Positions 1-9,930 of a stretch of DNA of 64,000 nucleotides are shown piece by piece. Every line of letters starts with the position of its first letter. Position 1 is the stretch's first letter. A program made the position numbers and the translations under genes. The stretch lies in assembly GCF_005281345.1 (NCBI RefSeq), contig NZ_SZXJ01000035.1, forward strand, positions 248,001 to 312,000. Reading direction: 5' to 3'. Source of the DNA: Citrobacter sp. wls619 (GTDB lineage: Bacteria > Pseudomonadota > Gammaproteobacteria > Enterobacterales > Enterobacteriaceae). The notes under the pieces are model-generated. The model made no database searches. It saw only the letters and a program-made list of their open reading frames with translations, and was not told where the DNA came from.

Positions 1-276
1 ATGGCACGCGTAACTGTTCAGGACGCTGTAGAGAAAATTGGTAACCGTTTTGACCTGGTACTGGTCGCCGCGCGTCGCGCTCGTCAGATGCAGGTAGGCG
101 GAAAGGATCCGCTCGTACCGGAAGAAAACGATAAAACTACCGTAATCGCGCTGCGCGAAATCGAAGAAGGTCTGATCAACAACCAGATCCTCGACGTACG
201 TGAGCGCCAGGAACAGCAAGAGCAGGAAGCCGCTGAATTACAAGCCGTTACCGCTATTGCTGAAGGTCGTCGTTAA
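1..276 (+). CDS. rpoZ: RNA polymerase omega subunit
   Basis: This 91-residue protein is the omega subunit, which helps fold and assemble beta' into core RNA polymerase. It is complete, beginning at the first base of the window with [20 protein letters not shown] and ending in a Glu/Gln-rich tail, as in E. coli. The E. coli protein has the same length. It is the first gene of the rpoZ-spoT-trmH-recG operon and sits 18 bases before spoT. Its promoter lies outside the window. Confidence 0.98.
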
Positions 277-294
277 TCACAAAGCGGGTCGCCC

Positions 295-2409
295 TTGTAT
301 CTGTTTGAAAGCCTGAATCAACTGATTCAAAACTACCTGCCGGAAGACCAGATTAAGCGTCTTCGGCAGGCGTATCTCGTTGCACGTGACGCTCACGAGG
401 GCCAAACACGTTCAAGCGGTGAACCCTATATCACGCACCCGGTAGCGGTAGCCTGCATTCTGGCCGAGATGAAACTCGACTATGAAACGCTAATGGCTGC
501 ACTGCTGCATGACGTGATTGAAGATACCCCTGCCACCTACCAGGATATGGAACAGCTTTTTGGTAAAAGCGTTGCTGAACTGGTAGAAGGGGTATCAAAG
601 CTTGATAAGCTTAAGTTTCGCGATAAGAAAGAGGCGCAGGCCGAAAACTTCCGCAAGATGATTATGGCGATGGTGCAGGATATCCGCGTCATTCTCATCA
701 AACTTGCCGACCGTACCCACAACATGCGCACACTGGGCTCATTACGCCCGGATAAACGTCGCCGCATCGCCCGTGAAACCCTCGAAATCTACAGTCCGCT
801 GGCACACCGTTTAGGTATTCATCATATAAAAACCGAGCTGGAAGAGCTGGGGTTTGAAGCGCTGTACCCGAACCGCTATCGCGTGATTAAAGAAGTGGTT
901 AAAGCCGCTCGCGGCAACCGCAAAGAGATGATCCAAAAAATCCTCTCAGAAATCGAAGGGCGTTTACAAGAGGCTGGCATTCCATGTCGTGTAAGCGGAC
1001 GCGAAAAGCATCTGTACTCTATCTATTGCAAGATGGTACTCAAAGAGCAGCGTTTTCACTCGATCATGGATATTTACGCTTTCCGCGTTATTGTTCATGA
1101 TTCCGACACCTGCTATCGCGTACTCGGCCAGATGCATAGCCTGTACAAACCTCGTCCTGGTCGCGTTAAAGACTATATCGCCATTCCGAAAGCGAACGGA
1201 TATCAGTCTTTGCACACCTCAATGATCGGCCCACACGGCGTCCCGGTAGAAGTACAGATTCGTACTGAAGACATGGACCAGATGGCGGAGATGGGGGTCG
1301 CAGCGCACTGGGCGTATAAAGAGCACGGCGGTGAAAGCAGCACCACTGCACAAATCCGCGCTCAGCGCTGGATGCAAAGTCTGCTGGAACTGCAGCAGAG
1401 CGCCGGTAGCTCGTTTGAATTTATTGAAAGCGTCAAATCTGATCTCTTCCCGGATGAGATTTATGTTTTCACACCGGAAGGGCGAATTGTCGAATTGCCT
1501 GCCGGTGCAACACCTGTCGACTTCGCCTATGCTGTGCATACCGATATCGGTCACGCCTGCGTTGGTGCCCGCGTCGACAGGCAGCCTTACCCACTTTCGC
1601 AGCCGCTCTCCAGTGGCCAAACCGTTGAAATCATTACCGCGCCGGGCGCACGTCCGAATGCTGCATGGCTCAACTTCGTGGTCAGTTCGAAAGCGCGCGC
1701 CAAAATTCGCCAACTGCTGAAAAACCTTAAGCGCGATGATTCCGTCAGTCTGGGTCGTCGTCTGCTCAACCATGCCTTAGGCGGTAGCCGTAAACTGGCA
1801 GAGATCCCGCCAGAGAGCATCCAGCGTGAGCTTGAGCGCATGAAGCTCGCCACGCTTGACGATCTGTTAGCTGAAATCGGCCTGGGTAACGCCATGAGCG
1901 TGGTCGTTGCGAAAAACCTTCAGCAGGGTGAGGTGCCGGCAAATGCGCCAGCACAATCTGGTCATGGTCATCTGCCAATTAAAGGCGCAGACGGCGTGCT
2001 GATCACCTTCGCAAAATGCTGCCGTCCAATTCCTGGCGATCCAATCATTGCCCACGTCAGTCCGGGCAAAGGTCTGGTGATCCACCATGAGTCCTGCCGT
2101 AACATCCGTGGCTACCAGAAAGAGCCTGAGAAGTTTATGGCGGTTGAATGGGATAAGGAGACCGAGCAGGAATTCATCACTGAGATTAAGGTGGATATGT
2201 TTAACCACCAGGGTGCTCTGGCAAACCTGACGGCGGCAATCAACACGACCACCTCCAATATTCAAAGTCTGAATACTGAAGAGAAAGATGGCCGCGTCTA
2301 CAGCGCCTTTATTCGCCTCACTGCCCGCGATCGCGTGCACCTGGCGAACATTATGCGCAAAATCCGCGTCATGCCGGACGTGATTAAAGTCACCCGTAAC
2401 AGAAACTAG
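295..2409 (+). CDS. spoT: bifunctional (p)ppGpp synthetase/hydrolase
   Basis: SpoT makes and, mainly, degrades the stringent alarmone (p)ppGpp in the cytoplasm. The 704-residue product (702 in E. coli) has the HD hydrolase domain with its His-Asp pair at residues 72-73, then the RelA/SpoT synthetase domain, a TGS domain near residues 386-447, and a C-terminal conserved-cysteine and ACT part. Translation starts at TTG, as in E. coli, 18 bases after rpoZ. trmH follows after 6 bases, so the genes are one transcription unit. Confidence 0.98.
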   Translation: MYLFESLNQLIQNYLPEDQIKRLRQAYLVARDAHEGQTRSSGEPYITHPVAVACILAEMKLDYETLMAALLHDVIEDTPATYQDMEQLFGKSVAELVEGVSKLDKLKFRDKKEAQAENFRKMIMAMVQDIRVILIKLADRTHNMRTLGSLRPDKRRRIARETLEIYSPLAHRLGIHHIKTELEELGFEALYPNRYRVIKEVVKAARGNRKEMIQKILSEIEGRLQEAGIPCRVSGREKHLYSIYCKMVLKEQRFHSIMDIYAFRVIVHDSDTCYRVLGQMHSLYKPRPGRVKDYIAIPKANGYQSLHTSMIGPHGVPVEVQIRTEDMDQMAEMGVAAHWAYKEHGGESSTTAQIRAQRWMQSLLELQQSAGSSFEFIESVKSDLFPDEIYVFTPEGRIVELPAGATPVDFAYAVHTDIGHACVGARVDRQPYPLSQPLSSGQTVEIITAPGARPNAAWLNFVVSSKARAKIRQLLKNLKRDDSVSLGRRLLNHALGGSRKLAEIPPESIQRELERMKLATLDDLLAEIGLGNAMSVVVAKNLQQGEVPANAPAQSGHGHLPIKGADGVLITFAKCCRPIPGDPIIAHVSPGKGLVIHHESCRNIRGYQKEPEKFMAVEWDKETEQEFITEIKVDMFNHQGALANLTAAINTTTSNIQSLNTEEKDGRVYSAFIRLTARDRVHLANIMRKIRVMPDVIKVTRNRN

Positions 2410-2415
2410 TCTTTT

Positions 2416-3105
2416 ATGAATGAACAGCGTTATGCACGTATCCGCGAAATGCTCGCGCGGCGTCAGCCTGATCTGACTGTCTGCATGGAGCAGGTCCACA
2501 AACCTCATAACGTTTCTGCGATCATTCGTACCGCGGATGCCGTCGGCGTGCATGAAGTCCACGCCGTCTGGCCGGGTAGTCGTATGCGCACCATGGCTTC
2601 CTCTGCCGCGGGCAGCAACAGTTGGGTGCAGGTGAAAACTCACCGCACTATCGGCGATGCGGTCACGCAGTTAAAAAGTCAGGGCATGCAAATTCTGGCC
2701 ACTCACCTCTCTGACAAAGCTGTCGACTTCCGCGAGATTGATTACACGCGACCAACCTGCATCCTGATGGGCCAGGAAAAAACCGGTATCACCCAGGAAG
2801 CATTAGATCTGGCAGATCAGGACATCATCATTCCGATGATTGGTATGGTGCAGTCGCTGAATGTCTCGGTCGCCTCAGCGCTGATTCTGTACGAAGCACA
2901 ACGCCAGCGGCAAAACGCCGGGATGTACCAACGAGAAAACAGCATGCTGCCGGAAGACGAACAGCAACGTTTGCTGTTTGAAGGGGGATATCCAGTGCTG
3001 GCCAATGTGGCGAAGCGCAAAGGACTCCCCTATCCCCACGTGAATACGCAGGGCGAAATTGAAGCCGATGCAACGTGGTGGGCCACTATGCAGTCTGCGA
3101 GATAA
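2416..3105 (+). CDS. trmH: tRNA (guanosine(18)-2'-O)-methyltransferase
   Basis: TrmH (SpoU) uses S-adenosylmethionine to methylate the 2'-O of G18 in the tRNA D-loop. The 229-residue protein equals the E. coli length and has the SPOUT-class signature: an N-terminal NVSAIIRTADAVG segment, a central LMGQEKTG loop, and a C-terminal MIGMVQSLNVSVASA segment that forms the trefoil-knot cofactor site. It lies between spoT and recG in the same direction. The recG start codon follows its stop after 5 bases. Confidence 0.97.
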   Translation: MNEQRYARIREMLARRQPDLTVCMEQVHKPHNVSAIIRTADAVGVHEVHAVWPGSRMRTMASSAAGSNSWVQVKTHRTIGDAVTQLKSQGMQILATHLSDKAVDFREIDYTRPTCILMGQEKTGITQEALDLADQDIIIPMIGMVQSLNVSVASALILYEAQRQRQNAGMYQRENSMLPEDEQQRLLFEGGYPVLANVAKRKGLPYPHVNTQGEIEADATWWATMQSAR

Positions 3106-3110
3106 ACACG

Positions 3111-5192
3111 ATGAAAGGCGGTTTACTGGATGCTATCCCACTCAACTCTCTGACGGGCGTTGGCGCAGCACAAAGCAGTAAACTGGCTAAAATTGGCCTG
3201 TACACCGTGCAGGATCTCCTGTTACACCTTCCTCTGCGCTACGAAGATCGTACTCATCTTTACCCAATTGGCGAACTCTTGCCTGGCGTCTACGCCACCG
3301 TTGAAGGCGAAGTGTTGAACTGCAATATCACCTTCGGTGGCCGCCGGATGATGACCTGCCAGATAAGCGATGGTTCGGGTATTCTGACGATGCGCTTCTT
3401 CAATTTCAGCGCCGCGATGAAAAATAGCCTCGCGACCGGAAGACGGGTGCTGGCCTATGGCGAAGCTAAACGTGGGAAATATGGCGCCGAGATGATCCAT
3501 CCGGAATATCGCGTACAGGGCGATCTCAGTACGCCAGAACTCCAGGAAACGCTCACTCCGGTTTACCCGACAACCGAAGGCGTGAAGCAGGCAACGCTGC
3601 GTAAACTGACCGATCAGGCGCTGGATTTGCTTGATACCTGTGCCATTACCGAACTGCTACCACCGGAATTACTACAAGGGATGATGAGCCTGCCAGAAGC
3701 TCTGCGCACGCTGCACCGTCCACCACCGTCACTCCAGCTAAGCGATCTGGAAACCGGACAACATCCGGCACAGCGACGTTTGATTCTGGAAGAACTGCTG
3801 GCCCACAACCTCAGCATGTTGGCGTTACGCGCCGGAGCCCAGCGTTTTCACGCCCAGCCGCTGAGCGCGAACGATACGCTGAAAAATAAGCTACTGGCAG
3901 CCCTCCCCTTTAAGCCAACCGGCGCACAGGCGCGGGTAACCGCCGAGATTGAACGCGACATGGCGCTGGATGTCCCGATGATGCGACTGGTACAGGGTGA
4001 TGTTGGTTCCGGAAAAACGCTGGTTGCGGCACTTGCTGCTCTACGGGCAATTGCACATGGCAAGCAAGTTGCGCTGATGGCCCCCACCGAACTGTTGGCT
4101 GAGCAGCATGCAAATAACTTCCGCAACTGGTTTGCACCGCTGGGAGTTGAAGTGGGCTGGCTGGCCGGCAAGCAAAAGGGTAAAGCACGTCAGGCACAGC
4201 AGGAAGCTATTGCCAGCGGCCAGGTACAGATGATTGTCGGCACTCACGCTATTTTCCAGGAACAGGTTCAGTTCAACGGTCTGGCATTGGTTATCATCGA
4301 CGAACAGCACCGCTTCGGTGTGCATCAGCGTCTGGCGCTGTGGGAGAAAGGTCAGCAGCAGGGTTTCCACCCACACCAGCTAATCATGACCGCCACGCCA
4401 ATCCCACGCACGCTGGCGATGACCGCCTATGCCGATCTCGACACATCAGTGATTGATGAACTGCCTCCGGGACGTACACCGGTCACCACCGTCGCGATTC
4501 CGGATACCCGCCGCAGCGACATTATTGACCGTGTGCGTAACGCCTGCACGCACGAAGGACGTCAGGCGTACTGGGTCTGCACGTTGATCGAAGAGTCTGA
4601 TTTACTGGAGGCCCAGGCAGCAGAGGCCACGTGGGAAGAACTTAAACTCGCTCTGCCGGAGCTTAATATTGGTCTGGTGCACGGGCGCATGAAACCTGCA
4701 GAGAAGCTGTCTGTCATGGCTGCGTTTAAACAGGGCGAAATGCATCTGCTGGTCGCCACTACAGTGATTGAAGTTGGCGTAGACGTACCTAACGCCAGCC
4801 TGATGATTATTGAAAACCCGGAGCGTCTGGGTTTAGCGCAGTTACACCAGCTGCGCGGCCGCGTCGGTCGCGGTGCAGTCGCTTCTCACTGCGTCCTGCT
4901 GTACAAATCACCGCTGTCAAAAACAGCGCAAAAGCGTCTGCAGGTGCTGCGAGACAGCAACGACGGATTCGTTATTGCGCAAAAAGATCTGGAGATCCGC
5001 GGCCCCGGTGAGCTGCTGGGTACACGCCAGACCGGAACGGCGGAATTTAAGGTGGCGGATTTACTGCGCGATCAGGCAATTATTCCGGAAGTTCAGCGCA
5101 TTGCCCGCCATATTCACGAACGTTATCCACAGCAGGCAGTGGCGCTGATAGAGCGCTGGATGCCGGAAACTGAACGCTACTCCAACGCATAA
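3111..5192 (+). CDS. recG: ATP-dependent DNA helicase RecG
   Basis: RecG is a monomeric superfamily 2 translocase that remodels stalled forks, R-loops and Holliday junctions. The start is ATG at 3111, giving 693 residues, the E. coli length; the reading frame is open further upstream but would overlap trmH. It has an N-terminal wedge/OB domain, a Walker A GDVGSGKT, a Walker B variant DEQH, and C-terminal helicase motifs including QLRGRVGRG. It is the last gene of the rpoZ operon. A GC-rich hairpin follows, and gltS converges on it. Confidence 0.97.
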   Translation: MKGGLLDAIPLNSLTGVGAAQSSKLAKIGLYTVQDLLLHLPLRYEDRTHLYPIGELLPGVYATVEGEVLNCNITFGGRRMMTCQISDGSGILTMRFFNFSAAMKNSLATGRRVLAYGEAKRGKYGAEMIHPEYRVQGDLSTPELQETLTPVYPTTEGVKQATLRKLTDQALDLLDTCAITELLPPELLQGMMSLPEALRTLHRPPPSLQLSDLETGQHPAQRRLILEELLAHNLSMLALRAGAQRFHAQPLSANDTLKNKLLAALPFKPTGAQARVTAEIERDMALDVPMMRLVQGDVGSGKTLVAALAALRAIAHGKQVALMAPTELLAEQHANNFRNWFAPLGVEVGWLAGKQKGKARQAQQEAIASGQVQMIVGTHAIFQEQVQFNGLALVIIDEQHRFGVHQRLALWEKGQQQGFHPHQLIMTATPIPRTLAMTAYADLDTSVIDELPPGRTPVTTVAIPDTRRSDIIDRVRNACTHEGRQAYWVCTLIEESDLLEAQAAEATWEELKLALPELNIGLVHGRMKPAEKLSVMAAFKQGEMHLLVATTVIEVGVDVPNASLMIIENPERLGLAQLHQLRGRVGRGAVASHCVLLYKSPLSKTAQKRLQVLRDSNDGFVIAQKDLEIRGPGELLGTRQTGTAEFKVADLLRDQAIIPEVQRIARHIHERYPQQAVALIERWMPETERYSNA

Positions 5193-5203
5193 CCCTCTTC
5201 ATC

Positions 5204-5225
5204 GCGGCGGTTATCACACCGCCGC
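5204..5225. terminator. hairpin between recG and gltS
   Basis: A 7-bp perfect stem, GCGGCGG/CCGCCGC, with an 8-base loop sits between the convergent recG and gltS genes. No clear T-run follows on either strand, so it is a likely but not certain terminator. Confidence 0.5.
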
Positions 5226-5232
5226 ACGGCCT

Positions 5233-6438
5233 TTATTGCGCAAAAATCGGCAACAGCAGATACAGCTTAATTACCAGTGCATTGACGATATCGATAAAGA
5301 ACGCCCCCACCATCGGCACCACCAGAAACGCCATATGTGATGGACCAAAACGTTCGGTAATCGCCTGCATGTTAGCAATCGCTGTCGGCGTTGCGCCAAG
5401 GCCAAAGCCACAGTGCCCGGCAGCCAGCACCGCCGCATCGTAGTTCTTACCCATCAGGCGCCAGGTGACAAAAATCGCATACAGCGCCATGAAAATGGTC
5501 TGTACGACAAGGATTGCCAGCATTGGCAGCGCCAGCGAGGCCAGTTCCCACAGCTTGAGGCTCATTAACGCCATTGCCAGGAACAGCGACAAACTGACGT
5601 TACCAAGCACCGAAACCGCACGCTCAAACACCCGATAAAAGCCCAGTAGCGCCAGACCATTACTCAGGATCACACCGACAAACAGTACGCAGACGAAAGT
5701 CGGCAGTTCCAGCACCGTTCCCACCAACATTTGCGCAACGATTTTGCCCACCGTCAGGCAGATAGCAATCAGCGCGATAGTTTCAATCAGCACCAGCGAG
5801 GTGATCATGCGCCCAACATCTGGCTTTTCAAACGCAGTCGGTACTGCCTGATCGTCCGGCATACCGTCCGGAGTCGTGGAGTGTTTTACCAGATAGCGCG
5901 CAACAGGCCCACCGATCAAGCCGCCCAGCACCAGGCCGAACGTTGCGCATGCCATTGCCACTTCAGTTGCATTAGCGAAACCATAGCGTTCAATAAACAG
6001 CTTGCTCCACGCCGCTCCAGTTCCGTGCCCACCAGAGAGCGTTATCGAACCGGCAATCAGGCCCATCAGCGGGTCGAGACCCAGCAGGCTTGCCATCCCG
6101 ATACCGATAGCGTTCTGCATTAATAGCAGCCCAACAACCACAATCAGAAAGATGCCCACCACGCGGCCACCCGCGCGCAGGCTGGCAATATTGGCGTTCA
6201 GGCCGATAGTTGCGAAGAACGCCAGCATCAGCGGATCGCGCAACGTCATATCAAAATTGACCTCCCAGCCCATGCTTTTTTTCAGCACCAGCAACGCGAT
6301 CGCCACCAGCAATCCACCTGCTACAGGTTCGGGAATCGTATATTTTTTCAGGAAAGAGACAGACTGGACGAGCTTACGCCCCAGCAGCAACACCAGGGTT
6401 GCAGCAACCAGTGTTGATAATGTATCGAGGTAAAACAT
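5233..6438 (-). CDS. gltS: sodium/glutamate symporter
   Basis: GltS is an inner-membrane carrier that takes up glutamate with sodium. Starting at 6438 gives 401 residues, the E. coli length, with a GGAG ribosome site 6 bases upstream; a start 12 bases earlier is possible but has no such site. The protein is strongly hydrophobic with about ten predicted membrane spans in two similar halves. The halves carry glycine-rich re-entrant loops (GSITLSGGHGTGAAW and AAGHCGFGLGATPTA). It is divergent from xanP. Confidence 0.96.
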   Translation of the reverse strand: MFYLDTLSTLVAATLVLLLGRKLVQSVSFLKKYTIPEPVAGGLLVAIALLVLKKSMGWEVNFDMTLRDPLMLAFFATIGLNANIASLRAGGRVVGIFLIVVVGLLLMQNAIGIGMASLLGLDPLMGLIAGSITLSGGHGTGAAWSKLFIERYGFANATEVAMACATFGLVLGGLIGGPVARYLVKHSTTPDGMPDDQAVPTAFEKPDVGRMITSLVLIETIALIAICLTVGKIVAQMLVGTVLELPTFVCVLFVGVILSNGLALLGFYRVFERAVSVLGNVSLSLFLAMALMSLKLWELASLALPMLAILVVQTIFMALYAIFVTWRLMGKNYDAAVLAAGHCGFGLGATPTAIANMQAITERFGPSHMAFLVVPMVGAFFIDIVNALVIKLYLLLPIFAQ

Positions 6439-6666
6439 ATACAGCTCCATTAGTGCGCTTTGCAGTTCTGCTACGCACGATTCATTCCAGGTCGATTTTT
6501 AGCTCTTAATGAGTTATCGGGGTGGATTTTAAGCAGAAAATGATGAAAAGTTATATAAAAATGTTTGTTTATCCGTTTTAAATATTAAGAATAGTTACTC
6601 GCAAACGTTTGCTTTTCTGTCCTGGTCAGATAAAATCACCGCTTTTCCACCATGGGATTGCCTCTG

Positions 6667-8058
6667 ATGTCCGTTAACGCCGTAGAGTCGACAAATGCGC
6701 AACCGGTTGCGCAGACTCACAACAGTGAACTGATTTACCGTCTTGAAGATCGCCCCCCGCTAGCCCAAACCCTGTTTGCCGCCTGTCAGCACCTGCTGGC
6801 CATGTTCGTCGCGGTGATCACGCCTGCTCTGTTAATCTGCCAGGCGCTCGGCTTGCCGGCTCAGGATACTCAACACATTATCAGTATGTCGCTGTTCGCT
6901 TCCGGCGTGGCTTCTATCATTCAGATCAAAGCCTGGGGACCGGTAGGTTCAGGGCTGTTATCCATTCAGGGCACCAGCTTTAACTTTGTTGCGCCGCTGA
7001 TTATGGGCGGTACGGCGCTAAAAACCGGTGGCGCCGATATCCCAACCATGATGGCGGCGTTGTTTGGCACACTGATGCTGGCAAGCTGCACCGAGATGGT
7101 TATCTCGCGTGTACTACATCTGGCTCGTCGTATTATTACTCCGCTGGTCTCAGGGGTGGTAGTGATGATCATTGGTTTGTCACTGATTCAGGTGGGCCTG
7201 ACATCGATTGGCGGCGGCTACGCGGCAATGAGCGACAACACCTTTGGCGCACCGAAGAATTTGATGCTAGCTGGTGTCGTGCTGGCGCTGATTATCATTC
7301 TTAATCGCCAGCGCAACCCATACCTGCGCGTTGCGTCACTGGTGATTGCCATGGCTGCAGGCTACCTGCTGGCCTGGTTTATGGGCATGTTGCCGCAAAA
7401 TACCGCGCCGGTAAGTCAGGATCTGATCATGGTACCAACGCCGCTGTACTACGGTCTGGGTATCGACTGGAGCTTACTGCTACCGCTGATGCTGGTCTTT
7501 ATGATCACCTCGCTGGAGACCATCGGTGATATTACGGCAACCTCCGATGTCTCCGAACAACCGGTCTCGGGTCCGCTGTACATGAAACGTCTGAAAGGCG
7601 GAGTACTGGCGAACGGCCTGAACTCGTTTGTTTCCGCCGTATTCAACACCTTCCCGAACTCCTGCTTCGGTCAGAATAATGGGGTCATCCAGTTAACCGG
7701 CGTTGCCAGCCGCTATGTTGGTTTTGTGGTGGCGCTGATGCTGATCGGGCTGGGTCTGTTCCCGGCAGTCAGTGGCTTTGTACAACATATCCCTGAACCT
7801 GTTCTGGGCGGGGCAACGCTGGTGATGTTCGGGACTATCGCCGCCTCCGGGGTACGCATCGTGTCACGTGAACCGCTGAACCGCCGCGCCATCCTGATTA
7901 TCGCACTGTCGCTGGCTGTTGGTCTCGGCGTCTCCCAGCAACCGCTGATCCTGCAGTTTGCGCCTGACTGGGTAAAAAACCTGCTCTCTTCCGGCATTGC
8001 TGCTGGCGGTATTACCGCTATTGTTCTGAACCTGATTTTCCCGCCAGAGAAAGCGTAA
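6667..8058 (+). CDS. xanP: xanthine:proton symporter
   Basis: XanP (YicE) is a high-affinity xanthine/proton symporter of the NCS2 (nucleobase-ascorbate) family in the inner membrane. The ATG at 6667 gives 463 residues, as in E. coli. The family motif region SVFNTFPNS-like ([19 protein letters not shown]) and the conserved [10 protein letters not shown]-type segment are present. There are about 14 hydrophobic spans. It is divergent from gltS and followed by a strong hairpin before yicH. Confidence 0.95.
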   Translation: MSVNAVESTNAQPVAQTHNSELIYRLEDRPPLAQTLFAACQHLLAMFVAVITPALLICQALGLPAQDTQHIISMSLFASGVASIIQIKAWGPVGSGLLSIQGTSFNFVAPLIMGGTALKTGGADIPTMMAALFGTLMLASCTEMVISRVLHLARRIITPLVSGVVVMIIGLSLIQVGLTSIGGGYAAMSDNTFGAPKNLMLAGVVLALIIILNRQRNPYLRVASLVIAMAAGYLLAWFMGMLPQNTAPVSQDLIMVPTPLYYGLGIDWSLLLPLMLVFMITSLETIGDITATSDVSEQPVSGPLYMKRLKGGVLANGLNSFVSAVFNTFPNSCFGQNNGVIQLTGVASRYVGFVVALMLIGLGLFPAVSGFVQHIPEPVLGGATLVMFGTIAASGVRIVSREPLNRRAILIIALSLAVGLGVSQQPLILQFAPDWVKNLLSSGIAAGGITAIVLNLIFPPEKA

Positions 8059-8065
8059 GCGAAAT

Positions 8066-8092
8066 GCGGCGTTGATTCTGAATCAACGCCGC
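8066..8092 (+). terminator. terminator hairpin after xanP
   Basis: A 12-bp perfect inverted repeat (GCGGCGTTGATT and its complement) with a 3-base loop begins 8 bases after the xanP stop. The following tract is only weakly T-rich. Confidence 0.6.
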
Positions 8093-8179
8093 TGTAACGC
8101 TCTTTCACCATTCCCGCCTTGAGGATTGCGCGTAAATCGTGCATAACTTGACTATGTGCACTTCGCGGGATGGAAGACC

Positions 8180-9889
8180 ATGAAATTTATTGGAAAGCTG
8201 CTTATTTACGTGCTGATCGCCTGTGCAGTGGCGATCCTCGGCCTTTATTTTCTACTGCAAACCCGTTGGGGTGCGGAGCATGTCAGCGCCTGGGTATCAG
8301 AGAACAGCAGCTACCACCTGGCTTTTGATGCCATCGATCACCGATTTTCCTCCCCATCCCATATTCTGTTGAAAAATGTCACTTTTGGTCGTGATGGGCA
8401 ACCTGCCACGCTGGTCGCAAAAACGGTTGATATTGGCCTGAGCAGTCGTCAGATCACCGACCCGTTGCACGTTGACACCATCTTGTTGCAAAACGGTACG
8501 CTCAATCTTTCTCAACACACTGCGCCGCTTCCGTTCCAGGCCGATCGCCTGCAGTTACAGGATATGGCACTAAACAGCCCCGGCAGTGAGTGGAACCTGA
8601 GCGCGCAACGCGTGAACGGCGGTGTTATTCCCTGGAACCCTGAGGCGGGTAAAATTCTCGGCAACAAAGCGCAAATTCAGCTCAGCGCCAGTTCATTAAC
8701 GCTTAACGACGTTCCCACCACCAACGTGCTAATCGAAGGCAGCATCGACCATGACCGGGTGACGCTTAGCAATATTGGCGCAGACGTGGCGCGTGGGGCA
8801 TTAACCGGCGTGGCGCAGCGCAATGCTGATGGCAGCTGGGTCGTGGAGAATCTGCGGTTAAATGATATCCGGCTACAAAGTGATAAATCACTGGTCGATT
8901 TTTTCGCACCGCTAACCACGATTCCGTCCCTGCAAATTGGTCGTCTTGAGGTGACTGATGCCCGTCTGCAAGGTCCTGACTGGGCAGTAACAGACCTCGA
9001 TCTGAGTTTGCGCAATATGACCTTCAGCAAGGACGACTGGCAAACTCAGGAAGGGAAGCTGTCGATGAACGCCAGTGAGTTTATCTACGGTTCACTGCAC
9101 TTTTTCGATCCCATTCTGAATGCCGAATTCTCACCGCAGGGCATTGCACTACGCCAGTTCACCACGCGCTGGGAAGGCGGTATGGTCAGAACATCCGGTA
9201 ACTGGTTGCGTAGTAACAAGGCGCTAGTCCTCGACGATGTTGCCATTGCCGGGCTGGAATACACGCTGCCGGAAAACTGGAAGCAACGGTGGATGAAACC
9301 CCTGCCTTCCTGGCTAAACAGCCTGACGCTAAAAAAATTCAGCGCCAGCCGTAACCTGATTATCGATATCGATCCTCTGTTCCCATGGCAGCTCACCGCA
9401 CTGGACGGTTATGGCGCCAACCTCGGGTTGGTACAAAATAATCAGTGGGGTATCTGGAGTGGTAGCGCCACGCTCAATGCCGCAGCTGCGACGTTTAACC
9501 GTACCGACGTGCGCCGACCTTCTCTGGCCCTCGCCGCGAACAGCAGCACGATCAATATCAGCGAGCTAAGTGCCTATACGGAAAAAGGGCTGCTGGAGGC
9601 GACCGCCAGCATTTCGCAACTGCCTCAGCGCCAGACGCAGGTCAGCCTGAACGGGCGCGGCGTGCCAATGACGATCCTGCAGCAGTGGGGCTGGCCCGCA
9701 CTGCCGCTTTCCGGCGATGGCAACATCCAGCTTACCGCCAGCGGCAATATTCAGGCCGATGCGCCGCTCAAGCCAACGGTCAACGGTCAGTTGCATGCGG
9801 TAAACGTGGAGAAACAGCAGGTAACGCAAACCATGCAGGCGGGCGTGGTATTCGGTAGTGAAGTCACAGCGCCACCACTTGCGCAGTGA
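8180..9889 (+). CDS. yicH: AsmA family protein YicH
   Basis: YicH belongs to the AsmA-like family of large inner-membrane-anchored periplasmic proteins, some of which form bridges for phospholipid movement to the outer membrane; the role of YicH itself is not established. Starting at ATG 8180 gives 569 residues, the E. coli length; the eight residues encoded before it have no support. One N-terminal membrane span (LLIYVLIACAVAILGLYFLL) precedes a long beta-rich periplasmic region. It stands alone between xanP and the minus-strand sugar operon. Confidence 0.93.
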   Translation: MKFIGKLLIYVLIACAVAILGLYFLLQTRWGAEHVSAWVSENSSYHLAFDAIDHRFSSPSHILLKNVTFGRDGQPATLVAKTVDIGLSSRQITDPLHVDTILLQNGTLNLSQHTAPLPFQADRLQLQDMALNSPGSEWNLSAQRVNGGVIPWNPEAGKILGNKAQIQLSASSLTLNDVPTTNVLIEGSIDHDRVTLSNIGADVARGALTGVAQRNADGSWVVENLRLNDIRLQSDKSLVDFFAPLTTIPSLQIGRLEVTDARLQGPDWAVTDLDLSLRNMTFSKDDWQTQEGKLSMNASEFIYGSLHFFDPILNAEFSPQGIALRQFTTRWEGGMVRTSGNWLRSNKALVLDDVAIAGLEYTLPENWKQRWMKPLPSWLNSLTLKKFSASRNLIIDIDPLFPWQLTALDGYGANLGLVQNNQWGIWSGSATLNAAAATFNRTDVRRPSLALAANSSTINISELSAYTEKGLLEATASISQLPQRQTQVSLNGRGVPMTILQQWGWPALPLSGDGNIQLTASGNIQADAPLKPTVNGQLHAVNVEKQQVTQTMQAGVVFGSEVTAPPLAQ

Positions 9890-9894
9890 TTATT

Positions 9895-9924
9895 GCCCGG
9901 TGGCGCTTCGCTTACCGGGCCTAC
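9895..9924. repeat. REP-like palindrome
   Basis: GCCCGGT and ACCGGGC flank a short loop and are followed by CTAC, the pattern of enterobacterial REP units. It lies between the convergent ends of yicH and the isomerase gene and may act as a terminator or mRNA stabiliser. Confidence 0.7.
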
Positions 9925-9930
9925 TCCCGC

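Noticed and set aside
1219-1773. 184-codon open frame opposite spoT
   Set aside because: Mirror frame of a well-conserved gene; no ribosome site and no protein-like motif.
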